Below are positions 6,543 to 11,031 of a stretch of 11,031 nt of DNA, piece by piece. Where the stretch lies: positions 1 through 11,031 of the forward strand of contig CAJTPO010000030.1 in the NCBI GenBank assembly GCA_910578115.1, written 5' to 3'. This DNA is from an uncultured Lachnospiraceae bacterium. GTDB taxonomy: Bacteria > Bacillota > Clostridia > Lachnospirales > Lachnospiraceae. The position numbers and the translations under genes are program-made. The stretch's first letter is position 1. Each line of letters starts with the position of its first letter. A model generated the notes under the pieces. That model had not been told where the DNA came from, made no database searches, and saw only the letters and a list, made by a program, of their open reading frames with translations.

Positions 6543-8630
6543 ATGATTCAGAAGTATGTATACGGAAAACCATTTACAACGGAAGCCGTAGTGGAAGAGG
6601 TGACGGTGGGTACAGGTGCACCGGCTTATGGATGTATTGAGGCAGAGCAGGGATTTTGCTTTACCTACAAGATGGAAGAGAACGATATCGTGTATGGCCT
6701 CGGGGAGGCCAACAGAGGGCTGAACAAGCGGGGCTACTGCTATACCAGTGACTGTACGGATGACCCGAACCACACAGAAGACAAGCGTTCCTTATATGGT
6801 GCGCACAACTTTATCGTCGTGGCAGGCAGGGAGACATTCGGCCTGTTTTTCGATTATCCGTCAGCGATCACTTTCGATATCGGATATACGAAGGCAGATA
6901 CATTACAGGTGTCATGCGAAAATGCGGACCTGAATCTGTTTGTGATCGATGGGGATTCCCCCTATGATATTGTGAAGCAGTTCCGCGGCATTATCGGCAG
7001 AAGCTATATCCCGCCCCGGTATGCTTTCGGTTTCGGGCAGAGCCGCTGGGGATATAAGACGAAGGATGACTTCCGCAGGGTGGCGGAGGGATATCGGGAG
7101 AGCGGTGTGCCGCTTGATATGGTCTATATGGATATTGATTATATGCAGAACTTCAAGGATTTTACCCTGAACGAGGAGAATTTCCAGGATTTCCCTGCTT
7201 TCGTGCAGGAGATGAAGGAAAAGAATATCCGTCTGATCCCGATTATTGATGCAGGTGTGAAGGTGGAAAAGGGGTATGACATTTATGAGGAAGGCGTGAA
7301 TAACCGCTACTTCTGTCAGCGTGAGGACGGCAGTGATTTCGTGGCGGCGGTTTGGCCCGGGGATACGCATTTCCCGGATGTGCTCAATGAAGAGGCGCGG
7401 CAGTGGTTTGGTGATAAGTACCGGATTCTGACTGACCAGGGTATCGAGGGATTCTGGAATGACATGAATGAGCCGGCGATCTTCTATTCCCAGGAGGGGA
7501 TAGCGGAGTTGAAGGCAGCGCTGCGGGATTTCCTGGATAATGAGAACGGCGATGGCATCACAGCCGGGGAGATGGCTGCGGATAACAGGAATAAGGGAGA
7601 AACCGGTGAAGAAAATGCTGCAGAAAGCGGCAAGAAACGTTTTGCCGGACCATCTGTATGGCCGCTGATGTGGAAGATCGGCAGCTTGGCTAACAGCAAG
7701 GAAGATTACAGGCGTTTTTATCATAACACCAGGGATGGAAGGGTGCGCCATGACAAGGTGCATAATCTATTTGGTTATTATATGACGAGAGCAGCTGGAG
7801 AAGCTTTCGAGCGGATTGACCCGGACAAAAGATTTCTGATGTTCTCCCGGTCCTCTTATATCGGTATGCACCGTTATGGCGGCATCTGGACCGGCGATAA
7901 TAAGTCCTGGTGGTCTCATATTCTGTTGAATCTGAAAATGCTGCCGTCTTTAAATATGTGCGGGTTCCTGTATACAGGGGCGGATTTGGGCGGATTCGGC
8001 GCCGATACGACAAGAGATATGCTGCTGCGCTGGCTGGCGCTGGGCGTATTTACACCGCTGATGCGTAACCACGCGGCACAGGGAACGAGGGAGCAGGAAT
8101 GCTATCAGTTTGAAAATATTGAGGACTTCCGGCATGTGATCGGTGTACGGTACCGCCTGATCCCGTATCTGTACAGTGAGTATATGAAGGCAGCATTAAA
8201 TAACGATTTATATTTTAAACCACTGGCTTTTGTGTATCCGGAAGATGCCATGGCAGTACAGGTAGAGGACCAGATGATGCTGGGAGATGAGATTATGATT
8301 GCTCCGGTCTATACCCAGAATGCGAAGGGGCGTTACGTGTATCTGCCGGAAGAGATGAAGTTCGTCAAGTTCCTGCCGGACGGCACGATTTCGGAGGAAG
8401 TTCTGGGGAAGGGACACCATTATGTGGAGATCGCCCTGAACGAAGTGCCGTTATTCATCCGCAGCGGAAAGTGTATCCCGCTGGCAGATGCGGCTGAGTA
8501 TGTGGAGGCGCTTGACACAGAACATATGACAATGCTGGGCTTTGCAGGGGCGGAATATATGCTGTATGAGGATGACGGTATGAGCAGGAATTATCAGAAG
8601 CCGGAGGCGTACAGGAGACTCGGTATGTAA
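6543..8630 (+). CDS. GH31 alpha-glucosidase (alpha-1,6-preferring by key residue)
   Basis: A 695-residue cytoplasmic glycoside hydrolase of family 31. An N-terminal beta domain ('YGLGEANRGLNKRG', about 51-64) leads into the (beta/alpha)8 barrel. The nucleophile is Asp307 in 'WNDMNEP' (305-311), and the acid/base is Asp452 in 'WTGDN' (449-453). 'GQSRWGYKT' (165-173) places a Trp at residue 169; in the R. obeum enzyme Ro-alphaG1 Trp169 favours alpha-1,6 bonds and a Tyr there shifts it to alpha-1,4, so this protein should prefer isomaltose-type substrates. Residues about 335-366 form an Asn/Glu/Gly-rich insert after the nucleophile. ATG 6543 is preferred over ATG 6525 because AGGAGGAA lies 7 bases before it. 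The chain ends 'YQKPEAYRRLGM' soon after 'LYEDDG', slightly early for the distal beta domain; the same frame stays open after the stop. A strong terminator follows, so it is not co-transcribed with the GH42 gene. Confidence 0.95.
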   Translation: MIQKYVYGKPFTTEAVVEEVTVGTGAPAYGCIEAEQGFCFTYKMEENDIVYGLGEANRGLNKRGYCYTSDCTDDPNHTEDKRSLYGAHNFIVVAGRETFGLFFDYPSAITFDIGYTKADTLQVSCENADLNLFVIDGDSPYDIVKQFRGIIGRSYIPPRYAFGFGQSRWGYKTKDDFRRVAEGYRESGVPLDMVYMDIDYMQNFKDFTLNEENFQDFPAFVQEMKEKNIRLIPIIDAGVKVEKGYDIYEEGVNNRYFCQREDGSDFVAAVWPGDTHFPDVLNEEARQWFGDKYRILTDQGIEGFWNDMNEPAIFYSQEGIAELKAALRDFLDNENGDGITAGEMAADNRNKGETGEENAAESGKKRFAGPSVWPLMWKIGSLANSKEDYRRFYHNTRDGRVRHDKVHNLFGYYMTRAAGEAFERIDPDKRFLMFSRSSYIGMHRYGGIWTGDNKSWWSHILLNLKMLPSLNMCGFLYTGADLGGFGADTTRDMLLRWLALGVFTPLMRNHAAQGTREQECYQFENIEDFRHVIGVRYRLIPYLYSEYMKAALNNDLYFKPLAFVYPEDAMAVQVEDQMMLGDEIMIAPVYTQNAKGRYVYLPEEMKFVKFLPDGTISEEVLGKGHHYVEIALNEVPLFIRSGKCIPLADAAEYVEALDTEHMTMLGFAGAEYMLYEDDGMSRNYQKPEAYRRLGM

Positions 8631-8662
8631 GAGATCAGTAAAGATGGTTTGACGGTGAGCGG

Positions 8663-8703
8663 CAGGCATGAGATTTGTTTTGAATCTCGCGCCTGTTGTT
8701 TTT
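8663..8703 (+). terminator. Rho-independent terminator after the GH31 gene
   Basis: CAGGCATGAGATT (8663-8675) pairs with AATCTCGCGCCTG (8683-8695), 13 positions with one mismatch and one G-U, across a 7-base loop. The tail is TTGTTTTT (8696-8703). It begins 33 bases after the GH31 stop codon. Confidence 0.85.
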
Positions 8704-8736
8704 ATGATAACAGCAGATTTTTTACAGAAAGGATTG

Positions 8737-8765
8737 TGGACGGTTAAGAATAATTGTGCTATGCT
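8737..8765 (+). promoter_or_regulatory. Extended -10 sigma-A promoter of the GH42 gene
   Basis: TGGACG (8737-8742), 17-base spacer, TATGCT (8760-8765) with TGC directly before the -10 (extended -10). Transcription would start near 8772, about 30 bases before the start codon. Its position just after the GH31 terminator supports an independent transcript. Confidence 0.55.
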
Positions 8766-8803
8766 GGAACAAAATAAGAGATTTCGGGGTACAGGAGGAA
8801 AGA

Positions 8804-10813
8804 TTGAAAAATATGAAATCATTTAACAGAATTTTGTATGGCGGGGATTATAACCCGAATCAATGGCCAAGAGAGATCTGGCAGGAAGATATGAGGATGT
8901 TCAGGCATGCACACATTAACAGCGCCACAATAAATGTATTTTCCTGGGCGAAAATACAGCCTTCTGAGGAAGAATATGATTTCTCGGAGCTGGATGATAT
9001 CGTAGATATGCTTAGTAAGGAGAACTATGATATCGTGCTGGCCACTTCCACTGGAGCGCTTCCGGCATGGATGGCGAAGCGGTATCCCGAGGTGGAACGG
9101 ACAGATTATCAGGGAAGGCGCCATAAATTCGGACACAGACATAATGCCTGCCCGAATTCTCCCGTTTATCAGAAATATTCGGCCAGGCTGGCCGGCAAAC
9201 TGGCCGGACGGTACGGGAGTAATCCGCATATTAAGTGCTGGCATATCAATAATGAGTACGGCGGAGAATGCTATTGCGAGAACTGCGAGAAGGCGTTCCG
9301 GGTTTGGCTGAAGAAGAAATACGGCACGCTGGAAGCATTGAACAGGGCGTGGAATATGGAGTTCTGGGGACATACTGTTTACGATTGGGATGAGATCGTA
9401 CTGCCCAATGTTCTGGGTGACGGCATGGAGAATGACCGGACGGCATTTGCCGGTATCTCTCTGGATTACAGGCGGTTTAATTCGGACGGTATGTTAGCCA
9501 ATTTTATCGGTGAACGGGATGCTATCCGGGAGTTTGACCGGGAGACGCCGGTCACGACCAATCTGATGGGTACATTTAAGGGGCTGGACTATTTCAAGTG
9601 GGCGAAGGAGATGGATATTGTCTCATGGGATAATTATCCCAGATATGATACGCCCTGGAGTGAGACGGCCATGTGCCATGACCTGATGAGAGGCCTGAAA
9701 GATGCCCCCTTCATGTTGATGGAACAGACGCCCAGCCAGCAGAACTGGCAGGCGTATAATTCTCTGAAACGGCCGGGACAGATGCGTGCGCAGAGCTACC
9801 AGACGATCGCGCATGGAGCCAATACGATTCAGTTCTTCCAGCTTCGCAGGAGCGTCGGCGCCTGTGAGAAATTTCACGGCGCAGTGATTGCCCATGCGGG
9901 GACGGAAGAGACACGGGTATTTCGTGAGGTTTCCCAGCTGGGATCGGAATTGGAAAGACTGGGCGATGCGGTGCTGGGCAGCCGCAACGAGGCGCAGGTG
10001 GGAATTCTGTTTGACTGGGACAACTACTGGGCGCTGGAATATACCAGCGGACCGACCATCGATCTGACTTATGTAAAACATATTCATGAGTATTATAAGT
10101 ATTTCTATGACAGGAATATTGCCGTAAATATGATTCCCTGTGACGCAGATTTCAGCAGGTATCAGCTGATTGTCGCGCCGGTTCTCTATATGGTGAAGGA
10201 CGGGGTGGCAGAGGCATTGGAAGCGTTTGTGGAAAATGGGGGCACTTTTGTGACCACCTATATGAGCGGTATTGTAGGACAGTCGGATAATGTACATCTG
10301 GGCGGTTATCCGGGACCACTGCGGAAGCTGGCGGGTGTGTGGGCGGAAGAGATCGATGCTCTGGCGCCGGAACAGTACAATGAGGTGGTTATGAATAATG
10401 GAGCGGTCTGCCGATGCGGTCTTGTGTGCGATCTGATGCATCTGGAAGGGGCCGAAAGCCTGGGTGTATATGGCAGGGACTTCTATCAGGGTATGCCGGC
10501 AGTGACCAGAAACAGATTCGGAAAAGGGCATGTTTACTATGTAGGCACGCATATGGAAGAACAGGGGCTTTGCGGTATTCTGGAACAGGCGGTGGTGGAT
10601 GCGGAAGTGAAGAGCATAGCTGCAAACGGAGACGGTCTGGAGATTGTCTGCCGGACTACGGGAGAAGACAGAATCTATTTTGTCATGAACTTTACCGATC
10701 AGGAGAAGCAGATGCCGACGGCCTTTCTGGGGAAGAAGGATCTGTTGTCAGACAGGATCGTGACAGCGGAAACCGTCTTGAAGAAGTATGATGTGTATAT
10801 CATCAAAGAATAG
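8804..10813 (+). CDS. GH42 beta-galactosidase
   Basis: A 669-residue cytoplasmic glycoside hydrolase of family 42. The barrel opens with the family signature 'LYGGDYNPNQWP' (residues 11-22). The acid/base is Glu151 in 'INNEYGG', and the nucleophile is Glu307 in 'LMEQTPSQQNW'. The four zinc-binding cysteines known from the Thermus enzyme are all present (Cys116, Cys156, Cys158, Cys161). The trimerisation domain runs from about 398 ('VGILFDWDNYW') to 600, and the small C-terminal beta domain ends the protein. AGGAGGAA (8793-8800) sits 5 bases before TTG 8804 but 14 bases before ATG 8813, so TTG is the better start; ATG 8813 would be three residues shorter and is the conservative choice. It has its own promoter and terminator. 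It should release terminal beta-galactose (some members also act on alpha-arabinosides), presumably from the sugar this locus imports. Confidence 0.96.
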   Translation: MKNMKSFNRILYGGDYNPNQWPREIWQEDMRMFRHAHINSATINVFSWAKIQPSEEEYDFSELDDIVDMLSKENYDIVLATSTGALPAWMAKRYPEVERTDYQGRRHKFGHRHNACPNSPVYQKYSARLAGKLAGRYGSNPHIKCWHINNEYGGECYCENCEKAFRVWLKKKYGTLEALNRAWNMEFWGHTVYDWDEIVLPNVLGDGMENDRTAFAGISLDYRRFNSDGMLANFIGERDAIREFDRETPVTTNLMGTFKGLDYFKWAKEMDIVSWDNYPRYDTPWSETAMCHDLMRGLKDAPFMLMEQTPSQQNWQAYNSLKRPGQMRAQSYQTIAHGANTIQFFQLRRSVGACEKFHGAVIAHAGTEETRVFREVSQLGSELERLGDAVLGSRNEAQVGILFDWDNYWALEYTSGPTIDLTYVKHIHEYYKYFYDRNIAVNMIPCDADFSRYQLIVAPVLYMVKDGVAEALEAFVENGGTFVTTYMSGIVGQSDNVHLGGYPGPLRKLAGVWAEEIDALAPEQYNEVVMNNGAVCRCGLVCDLMHLEGAESLGVYGRDFYQGMPAVTRNRFGKGHVYYVGTHMEEQGLCGILEQAVVDAEVKSIAANGDGLEIVCRTTGEDRIYFVMNFTDQEKQMPTAFLGKKDLLSDRIVTAETVLKKYDVYIIKE

Positions 10814-10887
10814 AGGTCTTTCATACTCTGATATTAAGAAGGAAGTAGAAGTTACAGATTAACAGGTATAGAAAAAAGTTATAGATT

Positions 10888-10927
10888 AAAAGTCACAGAT
10901 GCATGAACAGCAGCTGTGACTTTTTTT
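10888..10927. terminator. Terminator between convergent genes
   Basis: AAAAGTCACAG (10888-10898) pairs perfectly over 11 bases with CTGTGACTTTT (10914-10924), and a run of seven T (10921-10927) follows on the plus strand. On the minus strand the stem ends in TTTT as well, so it can serve both the GH42 gene and the leftward gene at the right edge. Confidence 0.9.
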
Positions 10928-10972
10928 GGGCAGTGGAGAGTGAAACTGCCCGCATATACGAGGTCGGCTCTG

Positions 10973-11031
10973 TTAGTAATGATATTTCTTCCGCTTGAAT
11001 AACAGAAACAGGACAGCAACTATAACGGCTG
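10973..11031 (-). CDS. C-terminal end of a membrane protein, partial
   Basis: The minus strand from the window edge reads 18 codons, 'AVIVAVLFLLFKRKKYHY', then TAA at 10975-10973. A hydrophobic helix followed by K-R-K-K is the usual C-terminal end of a membrane-anchored protein with a short positive cytoplasmic tail. The gene converges on the GH42 gene, and the shared terminator lies between them. Too little is visible to name a family; a sortase-type tail is possible, but its motif would lie outside the window. Confidence 0.55.
   Translation of the reverse strand, partial: AVIVAVLFLLFKRKKYHY

Noticed and set aside
6204..6773. 189-codon minus-strand frame across the GH31 promoter region
   Set aside because: It overlaps the small membrane gene, the GH31 promoter and the GH31 start; its composition is that of a shadow frame and no family was recognised.
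6912..7763. 283-codon minus-strand frame opposite the GH31 gene
   Set aside because: It is a reverse shadow of the GH31 coding sequence with no recognisable domain.
9623..10552. 309-codon minus-strand frame opposite the GH42 gene
   Set aside because: It is antisense to a complete GH42 protein, is rich in His/Arg/Ile as expected from a reverse shadow, and has no family motif.
1..11031. CRISPR array, tRNA, rRNA, insertion-sequence ends or integrase
   Set aside because: No regular direct repeats with spacers, no cloverleaf or rRNA-like stretch and no terminal inverted repeats were found; the only mobile-type gene is the partial Rpn-family one.

Overview
The window looks like an accessory carbohydrate-use region of a gut Firmicute, probably a Lachnospiraceae member close to Blautia. 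Three things point that way: strong AGGAGG-type ribosome sites and sigma-A promoters, an Rpn/PD-(D/E)XK transposase-like gene of the type common in that family, and a GH31 enzyme whose key residues fall at the same numbers as in the Ruminococcus (Blautia) obeum alpha-glucosidase. The taxonomy is an inference; there is no rRNA or marker gene here.

Layout. At the left edge (1-494, minus) lies the N-terminal part of an Rpn-family nuclease/transposase gene that runs off the window. It has a good promoter at 788-816 and a long leader of about 287 nt. A probably bidirectional terminator (922-960) separates it from a leftward operon: MalF-type permease (4165-3311), MalG-type permease (3314-2481) and a large alpha/beta hydrolase of the Abhydrolase_10 type (2456-978). 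At about 4165-4196 that operon meets, head to head, a rightward LacI-family gene that has lost its whole DNA-binding domain. A perfect 16-bp palindrome sits at the join. The operon has no visible promoter, no ribosome site for its first gene, no substrate-binding protein and no ATPase. The simplest reading is a deletion, or an assembly join, that removed the divergent control region, probably the binding-protein gene, and the regulator's HTH.

Rightward from there come a variant nucleoside-hydrolase-family enzyme (5007-5933), a small two-helix membrane protein with its own sigma-A promoter (about 6118-6330), a GH31 alpha-glucosidase (6543-8630) behind a TATAAT promoter with a cre-like inverted repeat, a strong terminator (8663-8703), then a GH42 beta-galactosidase (8804-10813) with its own extended -10 promoter and a perfect 11-bp terminator stem (10888-10927). 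At the right edge (10973-11031, minus) is the last 18 codons of a membrane protein.

Working together, the locus would import a small glycoside or oligosaccharide (permease pair, with binding protein and ATPase supplied elsewhere if the importer still works) and break it down in the cytoplasm: GH31 for alpha-linked glucose, GH42 for beta-linked galactose, the alpha/beta hydrolase for an ester or similar bond, and the nucleoside-hydrolase homologue for an N-glycosidic or ribosyl-like bond. The coupling is inferred from gene order only.
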